DNA of 64,000 nt from Leptospira biflexa (lineage in GTDB: Bacteria > Spirochaetota > Spirochaetia > Treponematales > Rectinemataceae), in the NCBI GenBank assembly GCA_020721875.1, contig DYLX01000002.1, positions 142,073 to 206,072 on the forward strand. Reading direction: 5' to 3'. The notes under the pieces were generated by a model that searched no databases, was not told where the DNA came from, and saw nothing but the letters and a program-made list of their open reading frames with translations. Positions 36,582 through 45,190 of this stretch are shown here, piece after piece. Position 1 is the stretch's first letter. Each line of letters starts with the position of its first letter. A program made the translations under genes and the position numbers.

Positions 36582-38351
36582 ATGGAAAAATTGATAGATA
36601 TCATGATCGATGGTCATGCCGTGGCGGTTGACCCCTCAGAAAATCTCGTTCAGGCATGCGCGAGAACGGGAGTAACGATCCCTACGCTTTGTTTTCTCGA
36701 AGGCATCTCGAAGAATGCTTCCTGCGGCGTGTGTGTGGTCGAAGTTGAAGGGGCGAAATCCCTCATTCGTTCCTGCGTCCAGAAACCAACGCCGGGAATG
36801 AAGGTACACACCACAAGTCCACGCGTTATAAGGGCGCGAAAAACCGCGATCGAACTGCTCCTCGCAAACCATCCCAACGAATGCCTGTCGTGCCTGCGCG
36901 CAGACACATGCGAGTTGCATGCAATGGCGAACCTCCTCGGCGTGAAGAACGACCGATTCCCCTCGTACAAGACCTTCCCCATGATCGACAACTCCTCAGA
37001 GGGCATTGTGCGCGACGATAAGAAGTGCATACTCTGCGGACGCTGCGTGTCGGTGTGTGAGAAGACACAGGGTGTCAATGCAATCGCATTTACTGGGCGC
37101 GGAGCGAGGACAAGAGTTGGAACTTTTATGGATAAGGGGCTCGCACAGAGTGCCTGCGTGCAGTGCGGACAATGCTCGGTGGTGTGTCCTACGGGCGCAA
37201 TTACAGAAAAAGATGAGTCGGGAGAAGTTTTTAGTGCACTGGGTGATCCCAACCTCAACACGGTGGTGCAGACCGCCCCTGCGATCCGTGCCTCTCTCGG
37301 CGAGGCCCTTGGCATGCCGGCGGGCAGCCTTGTGACGGGTAAAATGGTGGCTGCGCTGAGGCGCCTCGGCTTCTCCAAGGTCTTCGACACCCAGTTCGCC
37401 GCGGACCTCACGATCATGGAGGAAGGAAGTGAACTTCTCGAGCGGCTCACGCACGGGGGGATCCTCCCGATGATCACCTCCTGTTCACCAGGATGGATTA
37501 ACTTTATCGAGGGTTTTTACCCCGACCTTCTAGGGCACCTCTCGACCTGCAAGAGCCCCCAGCAGATGTTCGGCGCGCTCGCCAAGAGCTACTACGCGAA
37601 CGCGGTTCGCACAGCCCCCGAGAACATGCGCGTTGTGTCGATCATGCCTTGTACGGCGAAGAAGTACGAGGCCAGAAGAAAGGAAATGGACTCGGCGTGG
37701 GATTGGTGGCGGCACAATGACGCAAAACACGCTGGTTCAAGGCCCTTCTTCGATGTCGACTGGGCACTCACCACGAGAGAGCTCGCGCGCATGATCCGCC
37801 TCGCGGGCATCGATATCATGAATCTCCCTGAAGAAGATTTCGACGATCCGCTTGGCAAATCCACTGGGGCGGGCACCATCTTCGGAACCACGGGCGGAGT
37901 TATGGAGGCCGCGCTGAGAACAGTCTACGAGATGGTCGAAAAAAAGCCGCTTGAAAACGTCGAGTTCGCCCAGGTGCGCGGCTTTGATTCGATCAAACAC
38001 GCCGAAGTCACGATGGGCGGAACTCAGGTACGGGTTGCGGTCGCTCACGGGCTCGCACATGCACGCGTGCTCCTCGACGAAATCCGGGCGAGGAAAAGCC
38101 CCTACCACTTCATCGAGATCATGTCCTGTCCCGGCGGCTGCGTCGGCGGCGGTGGGCAGCCAGTGCTCGCCGATATCGAGAAGAAACGCGCGAGGAGCAA
38201 CGCGCTCTATGCCGAAGACCGAGCCCTGCCAATCCGCAAGTCGCACGAGAATCCGGCGGTGGCGGCGATCTACCGCGAATTTCTTGGGAAACCTCTAGGT
38301 CGCCTCTCGCACGAGCTGCTGCATACGAGCTATCGGCCCAGAGTGTTTTGA
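36582..38351 (+). CDS. hydA: [FeFe]-hydrogenase catalytic subunit (HydA/HndD type)
   Basis: H-cluster motifs ITSCSPGWINF (L1 variant), SIMPCTAKKYEA (L2), EIMSCPGGCVGGGGQP (L3); N-terminal 2Fe-2S and 4Fe-4S motifs. Confidence 0.95.
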   Translation: MEKLIDIMIDGHAVAVDPSENLVQACARTGVTIPTLCFLEGISKNASCGVCVVEVEGAKSLIRSCVQKPTPGMKVHTTSPRVIRARKTAIELLLANHPNECLSCLRADTCELHAMANLLGVKNDRFPSYKTFPMIDNSSEGIVRDDKKCILCGRCVSVCEKTQGVNAIAFTGRGARTRVGTFMDKGLAQSACVQCGQCSVVCPTGAITEKDESGEVFSALGDPNLNTVVQTAPAIRASLGEALGMPAGSLVTGKMVAALRRLGFSKVFDTQFAADLTIMEEGSELLERLTHGGILPMITSCSPGWINFIEGFYPDLLGHLSTCKSPQQMFGALAKSYYANAVRTAPENMRVVSIMPCTAKKYEARRKEMDSAWDWWRHNDAKHAGSRPFFDVDWALTTRELARMIRLAGIDIMNLPEEDFDDPLGKSTGAGTIFGTTGGVMEAALRTVYEMVEKKPLENVEFAQVRGFDSIKHAEVTMGGTQVRVAVAHGLAHARVLLDEIRARKSPYHFIEIMSCPGGCVGGGGQPVLADIEKKRARSNALYAEDRALPIRKSHENPAVAAIYREFLGKPLGRLSHELLHTSYRPRVF

Positions 38352-38378
38352 ATCTTACTTTGTGAGGGATTTTTGCAG

Positions 38379-38408
38379 AGCGGTCGTGTCACGGCCGCTC
38401 ATTTTTTC
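38379..38408 (+). terminator. Rho-independent terminator of hydrogenase operon
   Basis: gagcggtcgtgtcacggccgctc hairpin followed by atttttt. Confidence 0.85.
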
Positions 38409-38448
38409 TCAATGAGGTGGACAGGGGCTCTATTCTTCCTATATAACG

Positions 38449-39150
38449 TTGAATATGCGGGACATTATGCGTGTGCGCGCAATCGCCTTCGATGTCGACG
38501 GAACGCTCTACCCCTCCTCATCGCTCAATCTTCGCTGCGTCGATCTTGTTTTCACACATCCGAGGTTTGTCATGGCCTTCTCATTGGTGCGCAGACAGCT
38601 GCGCGCGCTGCAGCAAGACGCTCACTTTGAACCGCACGACAGCGCTAGCCTGCACCAGCTTCAAGCTACCCTCCTTGCACAGCGGCTTGACACCACAAAG
38701 GAGCACGCACGCGATCTCATGGAGCGTATTTTCTACCAGGAAATGCCACGCCGCTTCGCGACCATCGCACCTTATCCAGGGGTCACCACCGTCCTCGAAT
38801 CGCTTCGGTCGCGCGGTTTCGCGCTCGCGGTGCTCTCAGACCTTCCACCTGCAGAGAAATTGCGTACCCTCGGGCTGTTGGAGTTTTTCCCGCGCATCCT
38901 CTGCGCCGAAGACACTGGTGCACTCAAGCCCCACCCGCGCGTCTTTCAGGCGCTCTCAGTCGCCCTTGGAGCCGCGCCTCACGAGATCCTCTATGTCGGC
39001 AACAATATCAGATACGATATCGGCGGATCGAAAGCGGCCGGTATGCGCGCCGCGCTGCGGGGAAGGCGCATCTCAGCGGCGGATTTTAAGTTTGGACATT
39101 GGCATGAATTCGCGGCATGGGCGCGCGATTATCTTGAATTAACAAGGTAG
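38449..39150 (+). CDS. HAD-superfamily hydrolase
   Basis: IAFDVDGTLYPSSSL, LAVLSDLPPAEK, KPHPRVFQALS, ILYVGNNIRYDIGGSKAAGM; start may be 38455 or 38467. Confidence 0.9.
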   Translation: MNMRDIMRVRAIAFDVDGTLYPSSSLNLRCVDLVFTHPRFVMAFSLVRRQLRALQQDAHFEPHDSASLHQLQATLLAQRLDTTKEHARDLMERIFYQEMPRRFATIAPYPGVTTVLESLRSRGFALAVLSDLPPAEKLRTLGLLEFFPRILCAEDTGALKPHPRVFQALSVALGAAPHEILYVGNNIRYDIGGSKAAGMRAALRGRRISAADFKFGHWHEFAAWARDYLELTR

Positions 39151-39319
39151 CGGCGCGCGATTTTCAGAGCAGTCGCCCTGCATTGGAGCGCGGTCGTGTT
39201 TCACTACTTCGATGGCCTCCCGCGATGGCGAGCTGCCTACGACAGCGAGCCGCGCCGATTGTGGGCTCCGTATCGATAGCGAGAGCGCCGATTGTAAGCC
39301 GTACCGATCGCGGCTCCCC

Positions 39320-40225
39320 TTACTCCAGAATAAAGGTATCTCCCGGCTGCACAAAGCTGAGATCGCCCAGGCGCTTCATCGATCTGCTCATGTGGATACC
39401 GCGAATTCTCCCCGAGGCGATGTCGCCGGGCCTACCGCGCGCGGCCATGGCAAGTTCTTTCGGGCTCATATGCACTTCATTCTCTTTCTCGCCATTCGTA
39501 TCGCAGAGTACAAGCCGCGCGCCCGACTCGATGAGCCTCGAGACTCCCTCGAACATCGAAGTGTCGGAGCTATAGATAAAGCGGGCCTTCTCAAAGCGCG
39601 CGGCGGGCGCTGGGAGCGCACGGGCGGAATGTGCAGTGGCCTCGCTTGAAGCCGGGGCGGAATGTGCAGCGGCCTCGCGTGAATCCGGGGTGGAGTGCGT
39701 AGCGGCCTCAGCTGAAGTCGCGGTGGAGCGCGCCACATCCAGCCCTTGCTCCCCTACGATCAGCGCCATGGTCGGGAGCGAGTGTTTCATCGCCATAAAA
39801 CCGAACCAAAGCCCGCCGCCAGCATCGACGATATCCTCCTCCCCGACTTCCACCAGGCGCACCCGCTGTTCGAAGGCTTTCGTGTAGGGATGCTCGTGGG
39901 GAATAGCCATGCGCAGCAGCACTCTGAGCTGTTCGCCGAGGCCATTGGGGCCAATGAGGGTAAGGACGCTACCCTTGTGCCAGTGCGAGTGTGCCTCGCC
40001 CGCATAGAGCCAATTGAAAAAGAAAAAAGGAAAGCCGAAGCAATGGTCGCCATGAATGTGGCTTACAAATACCGTGTCAAACTGCGCGGGGCGCATAGCC
40101 TGCCGCGCGATAGACTGCAGGATATCGGGGGGCGTTTCGACGAGTACTCGAGCGTCGATCGCGAGCGCATTGTAGAAGAGTCCCTCGTTGTAGAAACCGC
40201 CGTTGCCGAGCACTGTAATCTTCAT
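39320..40225 (-). CDS. MBL-fold metallo-hydrolase (RNase Z-like) with a repetitive low-complexity insert
   Basis: MKITVLGNGGF, VFVSHIHGDHCFGFPFFF, IYSSDTSMFEGV. 4-nt overlap with dnaE stop. Confidence 0.85.
   Translation of the reverse strand: MKITVLGNGGFYNEGLFYNALAIDARVLVETPPDILQSIARQAMRPAQFDTVFVSHIHGDHCFGFPFFFFNWLYAGEAHSHWHKGSVLTLIGPNGLGEQLRVLLRMAIPHEHPYTKAFEQRVRLVEVGEEDIVDAGGGLWFGFMAMKHSLPTMALIVGEQGLDVARSTATSAEAATHSTPDSREAAAHSAPASSEATAHSARALPAPAARFEKARFIYSSDTSMFEGVSRLIESGARLVLCDTNGEKENEVHMSPKELAMAARGRPGDIASGRIRGIHMSRSMKRLGDLSFVQPGDTFILE
39624..39722. repeat. 33-bp x3 coding tandem repeat within the MBL-fold gene
   Basis: Units 39624-39656, 39657-39689, 39690-39722, encoding about 11-aa repeats (AEAATHSTPDS / REAAAHSAPAS / SEATAHS...). 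Confidence 0.85.
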
Positions 40226-43200
40226 GATCGCCACACCTCCGCCACCGATGGATGCTTCTTGAGCACGGCGATATCGTCGTCGCTCGCTGAGCTGGTCGTG
40301 TGCGGTCCAGCCTCGATCGTCGCCTCGCCTCCTTTGGAAAGCGGCACGTGGAAGAAGACCTTGCACTGTCCATGGAGAGAGTATACCGCGTCGCGCAACT
40401 CGTAGAGGTTATTCTCATCGAAATTGCCCGGAGCGAGCCGCACATGGAGCTCCCGCCAGGATGCCTTTCTGAGTGAGTCAGGATCGAGAATCTCCTGAAG
40501 CTTGAGCGAGGGCGTGCGCCGGGAGTTATCAAAAACAGCGCGCACACAAAGCACGCGATCTTTGACGAACGACGTCTCATGCTTCTCCAGCACGTCGGGG
40601 AAGACCACCATATCGATCGCGCCACGATAGTCCTCGAGTTTGCAGAAAGCCATACGTCGGCCATTCTGCGTCGTATAGGGCCGATACTCCGTGAGGAGCC
40701 CCACGACCACGTACTCGCGATTGGGACTCGCGCGGTCGAGATGGCCTAAGTCGAGGGTCGACGCCCGCTCCCATATCAACTTGAACTCATCCATCGGGTG
40801 GGCCGAAAAGAAGAAGCCGAGGAGTTCCTTCTCCGCCCGGAGCATTTCCTGGTTCGAGAACTCCTCGACGGGCTCGAACACGAAGTCCGGATAGGTACCG
40901 AGATCGTCCATTTCGAAGAGCGAGCCATTGCGGGCTGCTTCAAAGGCGCGCGCTCCCTCGATGTACTCAAGCGCGCGCTCGAGGTTATCGATCAGCATGC
41001 GGCGTGGGCGGACGAGCGAGTCGAAGCATCCCGCAAAGATGAGCGATTCGAAGGCCTTTCGGTTGAGGCCGAAGTCTCTCATTCTCGTGAGAAAATCGAT
41101 AAAGTTTTTGAAGGGTCCGTTCTTTTCGCGCTCGGCCTGGATGTCGCGGGCCACACCCTCGCCCACACCTTTGATGCCCAGAAAACCATAGATGATCTGT
41201 CCATGGTCGACGCTAAAATTCGCGTCGGAGCGGTTGATGTCGGGGGGCAGCACGGCAAGACCCATCTGGCGTGCTTCGCTTATATACTCCGTGAGTTTGT
41301 CGGTATTGCTGATCTCGTTGGTAAGGTTGGCGGCCATGAACTCGGCCGGGTAGTTGGCCTTGAGAAAGGCGGTACGGTAGGCGACCACCGAGTAGGCTGC
41401 GGCGTGCGACTTATTGAAGCCATACCCTGCGAAAGGCGTCAGAATCTCGAAGATGCGCTTGGCATCCTCCTTCGAGTAACCGCGCGAAACCGCCCCCTCG
41501 ATAAAGGGCACCTCTTCCTTCTGCAAAATCTCGAGCTTCTTCTTTCCCATGGCGCGCCGCAGGAGGTCAGCGCGGCCAAGCGAATAACCCGCAACCTCGC
41601 GCGCCACCTGCATAACCTGCTCCTGGTAGACGATGACACCGTAGGTTCCTCTGAGGTACTTCTCAAGCGAGGGGTGCGGATACGTAATCGCCATGCGGCC
41701 GTTCTTCGAGTCGATGAATTGGTCGATATAGTCCATGGGACCCGGCCGGTAGAGCGCGTTGAGCGCGATGAGATCCTCGATGCTCCCCGGCTTCGCGCGC
41801 TTTAAAATCGACTGCATACCCTGAGACTCAAACTGGAAGATCGACGTGCTCTTACCTTCGGAGAGCATCTTGAAGGTTTTGGGATCGGCATCAGGAATAT
41901 CGTCTTCCTTGAGTTCGACGCCGCGCTTGCGGATAAGGTCGAGAGTATTACGAATGAGGGTAAGGGTCTTGAGCCCGAGAAAGTCCATTTTTACAAGCCC
42001 GCATTTCTCGAGGTACTCCATCGTGTATTGCGTCGCAACAAGGCCCGTCTTAGGGTCTTTGTAGAGTGGAACGTAATCGGTGAGCGTCGACTTGCCGATG
42101 ACAAGGCCCGCAGCGTGGAGCGAGCTGTGTCGGTGCAGATTCTCAAGCTTGGCCGCAATGGAGAAGAGCTCTGAGTATGCAGGGTTTTGCGCGAGGGCAG
42201 CGAGTTTTGGCTCGGCTTTAAAGGCCTTCTCGAGGGTTATCTTGGGATCCTCGGGAACAAGCTTCGCAATCTGGTTCGCGTCGTCGAAAGGGATATCGAG
42301 GGCGCGGGCCACATCCTTGATTACCGCCTTTGCCTTCAGCGTTCCAAAGGTGATGATTTGCGCCACGCGATCGTGGCCATACTTCTCGCCCACGTAATCG
42401 ATCACCTCGCCTCTGCGCTCGAAATCGAAGTCCACGTCGAAATCGGGCATTGTAATACGCTCGGGGTTGAGGAAGCGCTCGAAGATAAGATCGTACTTGA
42501 GCGGGTCGATGTCGGTGATCCGCATCGAGTAGGCGACAATGGACCCAGCACCCGAACCACGGCCCGGCCCCACCGGAATGCCGTGCTCCTTCGCCCAGTG
42601 GATAAAGTCCCACACGATGAGGAAATAGCCCGTAAAGCCCATTTTGGTGATGACGCCGAGCTCGTACTCGAGCCTATCGAGCGCCTCCCGGCTCGGGTTG
42701 CCGTAGCGCGCGGTGAGGCCTTCGCGGGCGATATGCCTGAGGTAGGCATCCGGTGTCGAGAAGGCCTCGGGCACCTGGTAGTCGGGGAGGAGCGGACCAG
42801 GAAAATCGATTTTGAGCTGGGCCATCTCGTTAATCTTGAGCGTATTCTCGAGAGCCTCGGGCACCTCGGCAAAGATCGCAGCCATCTCCTCGGCGCTCTT
42901 TAAGTAGAACTGATCGTTAGGGAAGCGCATACGCGAGGGATCATTGCGTTTTCGATTCGTCCCGATGCAGAGGAGTATGTCATGAGCCACCGCATCCTCG
43001 CGCTCGACATAGTGGAGGTCGTTCGTGGCGACGAGGGGCAGATCGAGCTCTTTCGCTAGGCGAATAAGCTCGCGGTTGACAATTCGCTGCTCGTCGAGGC
43101 CATGGTCCTGAAGTTCGAGGTAAAAATGGTCGCGGCCGAAGAGCTCGCGGTAGAAGGCGATTTTCTTGGTGGCCTGTTCGAGCTTGCCCGCGAGGATAAG

Positions 43201-43638
43201 CGAGGGAATCTCGCCCGCGAGGCAGGCGGTACAGGCAATGAGACCCTGAGCGTTTGCGACAAGGATCTCGTCGTCGATGCGCGGTTTGTAGTAGAAGCCC
43301 TCGGTGAAGGACGCCGAGGTGAGTTTGAGGAGGTTGCGGTAGCCGATTTGGTTTTCGGCGATGAGAAGGAGGTGCCAGTACTTGTTGCCGTTCTCGGTGC
43401 CTGTTTTTTCGAGGCGGGAGCCGCCTGCGACATAGCACTCGCAGCCGATGATGGGATTGAGGCCGGCCTCTTTACACTCTTTTTCGAAGGCCATGACGCC
43501 GAACATGTTGCCGTGGTCGGTGATGGCGATGCCGGGCATGCCGAGCGACTTTGCTTTTTTGACGAGCTTCGAAACGGGTGCTGCGCCATCGAGGAGGGAA
43601 TAATCGGTATGGTTGTGGAGATGAACGAATTTCGCCAT
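40222..43638 (-). CDS. dnaE: DNA polymerase III alpha subunit
   Basis: MAKFVHLHNHTDYSLLDGA (PHP), VGPGRGSGAGSIVAY, PDFDVDFDFERRGEVIDYV, YGFNKSHAAAYSVVAYRTAFLKANYP. Confidence 0.98.
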   Translation of the reverse strand: MAKFVHLHNHTDYSLLDGAAPVSKLVKKAKSLGMPGIAITDHGNMFGVMAFEKECKEAGLNPIIGCECYVAGGSRLEKTGTENGNKYWHLLLIAENQIGYRNLLKLTSASFTEGFYYKPRIDDEILVANAQGLIACTACLAGEIPSLILAGKLEQATKKIAFYRELFGRDHFYLELQDHGLDEQRIVNRELIRLAKELDLPLVATNDLHYVEREDAVAHDILLCIGTNRKRNDPSRMRFPNDQFYLKSAEEMAAIFAEVPEALENTLKINEMAQLKIDFPGPLLPDYQVPEAFSTPDAYLRHIAREGLTARYGNPSREALDRLEYELGVITKMGFTGYFLIVWDFIHWAKEHGIPVGPGRGSGAGSIVAYSMRITDIDPLKYDLIFERFLNPERITMPDFDVDFDFERRGEVIDYVGEKYGHDRVAQIITFGTLKAKAVIKDVARALDIPFDDANQIAKLVPEDPKITLEKAFKAEPKLAALAQNPAYSELFSIAAKLENLHRHSSLHAAGLVIGKSTLTDYVPLYKDPKTGLVATQYTMEYLEKCGLVKMDFLGLKTLTLIRNTLDLIRKRGVELKEDDIPDADPKTFKMLSEGKSTSIFQFESQGMQSILKRAKPGSIEDLIALNALYRPGPMDYIDQFIDSKNGRMAITYPHPSLEKYLRGTYGVIVYQEQVMQVAREVAGYSLGRADLLRRAMGKKKLEILQKEEVPFIEGAVSRGYSKEDAKRIFEILTPFAGYGFNKSHAAAYSVVAYRTAFLKANYPAEFMAANLTNEISNTDKLTEYISEARQMGLAVLPPDINRSDANFSVDHGQIIYGFLGIKGVGEGVARDIQAEREKNGPFKNFIDFLTRMRDFGLNRKAFESLIFAGCFDSLVRPRRMLIDNLERALEYIEGARAFEAARNGSLFEMDDLGTYPDFVFEPVEEFSNQEMLRAEKELLGFFFSAHPMDEFKLIWERASTLDLGHLDRASPNREYVVVGLLTEYRPYTTQNGRRMAFCKLEDYRGAIDMVVFPDVLEKHETSFVKDRVLCVRAVFDNSRRTPSLKLQEILDPDSLRKASWRELHVRLAPGNFDENNLYELRDAVYSLHGQCKVFFHVPLSKGGEATIEAGPHTTSSASDDDIAVLKKHPSVAEVWRS

Positions 43639-43876
43639 GGGGTCAGTATAGCCGTTTGGCGTTCTTTGAAGAATCGGGCGAGCAAAAAAGTGTGACGAAA
43701 AGGGGGCGGCGCGGCAAAAGATCGCCGCCAATGCGCTCAGGCTGGCAAAACCTCAGCGCGCGAGATCTGCGCAACCCGCGCGCCGCCTGGCCGGCCGCAG
43801 CCGGACCGAACTTGGGGCGCACAATTTGCCCATACGCCCAAGCTGTGCTATGATGGCGTAAATCAGGATGAAAGTC

Positions 43877-43910
43877 GCACTTTCAAAACTCATTGTACTT
43901 TTGAAAGTGC
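43877..43910. promoter_or_regulatory. Perfect 12-bp inverted repeat upstream of the molybdenum hydroxylase operon
   Basis: gcactttcaaaa-ctcattgtac-ttttgaaagtgc; no T run, 40 bp upstream of the 43950 ATG. Confidence 0.7.
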
Positions 43911-43949
43911 TTCGATTCGTGCATTCGCATCCTAACAAGGAGCGCGCAA

Positions 43950-44738
43950 ATGGAAATTGTGGAATACAGTCGTCCCCGGAGCATCGATGAGGCGCTCCGC
44001 CTCATCCGCGACCGAGGGGGTACGCCGATTGCCGGCGCAGCATGGCTCCGGACGAACGTGAAGACGATAAAACTCGGGGTCGACCTGTCCGAGCTCGAGC
44101 TTGATTTTATCCGCGAGACCGAACGCGGCGTGGAAATTGGGGCGATGACGAGTTACAGGAGCATCGAGATGAGCGGCATGCTGGCTCAGCGGTTTGGGGG
44201 AGCGCTCGGCGCCGCGGTGAGCCATGTCGTCGGCGTGCAGCTGCGTAACATCATCACCATCGGCGGTACTGCGGCTGGGCGTTACGGATTTTCAGACTTA
44301 AATACCATGCTCGCCGCGCTCGGGGCTAAGCTTGTCTTGTATCCGAACACGGTGCTGGACTTTGCGCGCTACCTCGAAACTGGCGCGGGGGGGCCCTTCC
44401 TTATTGAAAAATTTTTACTGCCAACCCGCGCCCAGGCGGCCTTCGCTCAGATGCGCATCTCCGAGAGCGACTTTCCCGTGCTGAATGCCGCGGTGGCGAA
44501 GCCCGAGGGAGAATGGCGGATCGCCGTAGGGGCGAGGCCCGGGGCAACGCGGCTTTGTCCACGCGCTATGGCGTTACTGGGAAGTGAGGCTCGGCCTTCG
44601 GATGCGGCCATTGCGGAAGCTGCTGCGCTGGCGGCCACCGAATTGCGGTTCGGCAGCGACATTCGAGCAAGCGCGGAGTATCGCAGGGCCATTCTGCCCG
44701 CGCTTCTTAGGCGCGCGATTACGGAGGTACGGGAATGA
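43950..44738 (+). CDS. Molybdenum hydroxylase FAD-binding subunit (XdhB/CoxM-like)
   Basis: GGTPIAGAAWL, VEIGAMTSYRSIE, VQLRNIITIGGTAAGRYGFSDL. Confidence 0.88.
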   Translation: MEIVEYSRPRSIDEALRLIRDRGGTPIAGAAWLRTNVKTIKLGVDLSELELDFIRETERGVEIGAMTSYRSIEMSGMLAQRFGGALGAAVSHVVGVQLRNIITIGGTAAGRYGFSDLNTMLAALGAKLVLYPNTVLDFARYLETGAGGPFLIEKFLLPTRAQAAFAQMRISESDFPVLNAAVAKPEGEWRIAVGARPGATRLCPRAMALLGSEARPSDAAIAEAAALAATELRFGSDIRASAEYRRAILPALLRRAITEVRE

Positions 44739-45190
44739 AGCTTACGATCACTATAAATGGTAAAAAGGAACAGCTCGAGTGCGCGCCCGGCGAGATGCTG
44801 TCGGAAGTTCTACGAAACGCCGGTTATGTCGAGGTGAAAAAAGGCTGCGACACGGGCAATTGCGGCGCCTGCACGGTACTCGTTGATGAAAAGCCTGTCT
44901 TATCGTGTTCCTACCTCGCCGCGCGCGCCGACGGTAAAAATGTCACCACGATCCAGGGCCGTGTTGAAGAGGCGCGTCGCTTCGCACGATTTCTAACCGC
45001 CGAAGGCGCGGACCAATGCGGTTTCTGCGCGCCTGGCTTTACCCTCACTGTGCTTGCCATGCGAGACGAGCTTACAAACCCGAACGAAGCCGAAATTCGC
45101 CACTATCTGGCGGGTAACCTCTGCCGTTGTTCCGGCTACGAAGGCCAGATCCGTGCGATTAAAAACTACCTGGAGGCCCAGCATGAGTGA
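44735..45190 (+). CDS. Molybdenum hydroxylase 2Fe-2S subunit (CoxS-like)
   Basis: GCDTGNCGACTVLVDEKPVLSC, DQCGFCAPGFTLTV, NLCRCSGYEGQIRAI. Confidence 0.95.
   Translation: MKLTITINGKKEQLECAPGEMLSEVLRNAGYVEVKKGCDTGNCGACTVLVDEKPVLSCSYLAARADGKNVTTIQGRVEEARRFARFLTAEGADQCGFCAPGFTLTVLAMRDELTNPNEAEIRHYLAGNLCRCSGYEGQIRAIKNYLEAQHE

Noticed and set aside
43810-43835. Possible sigma-54 promoter (ttggggcgcacaatttgcc) before the xdh operon
   Set aside because: Spacing between GG and TTGC elements does not fit the -24/-12 consensus.
43753-43938. 61-aa minus-strand ORF in the dnaE-xdh intergenic region
   Set aside because: Composition looks non-coding and it overlaps the regulatory inverted repeat.
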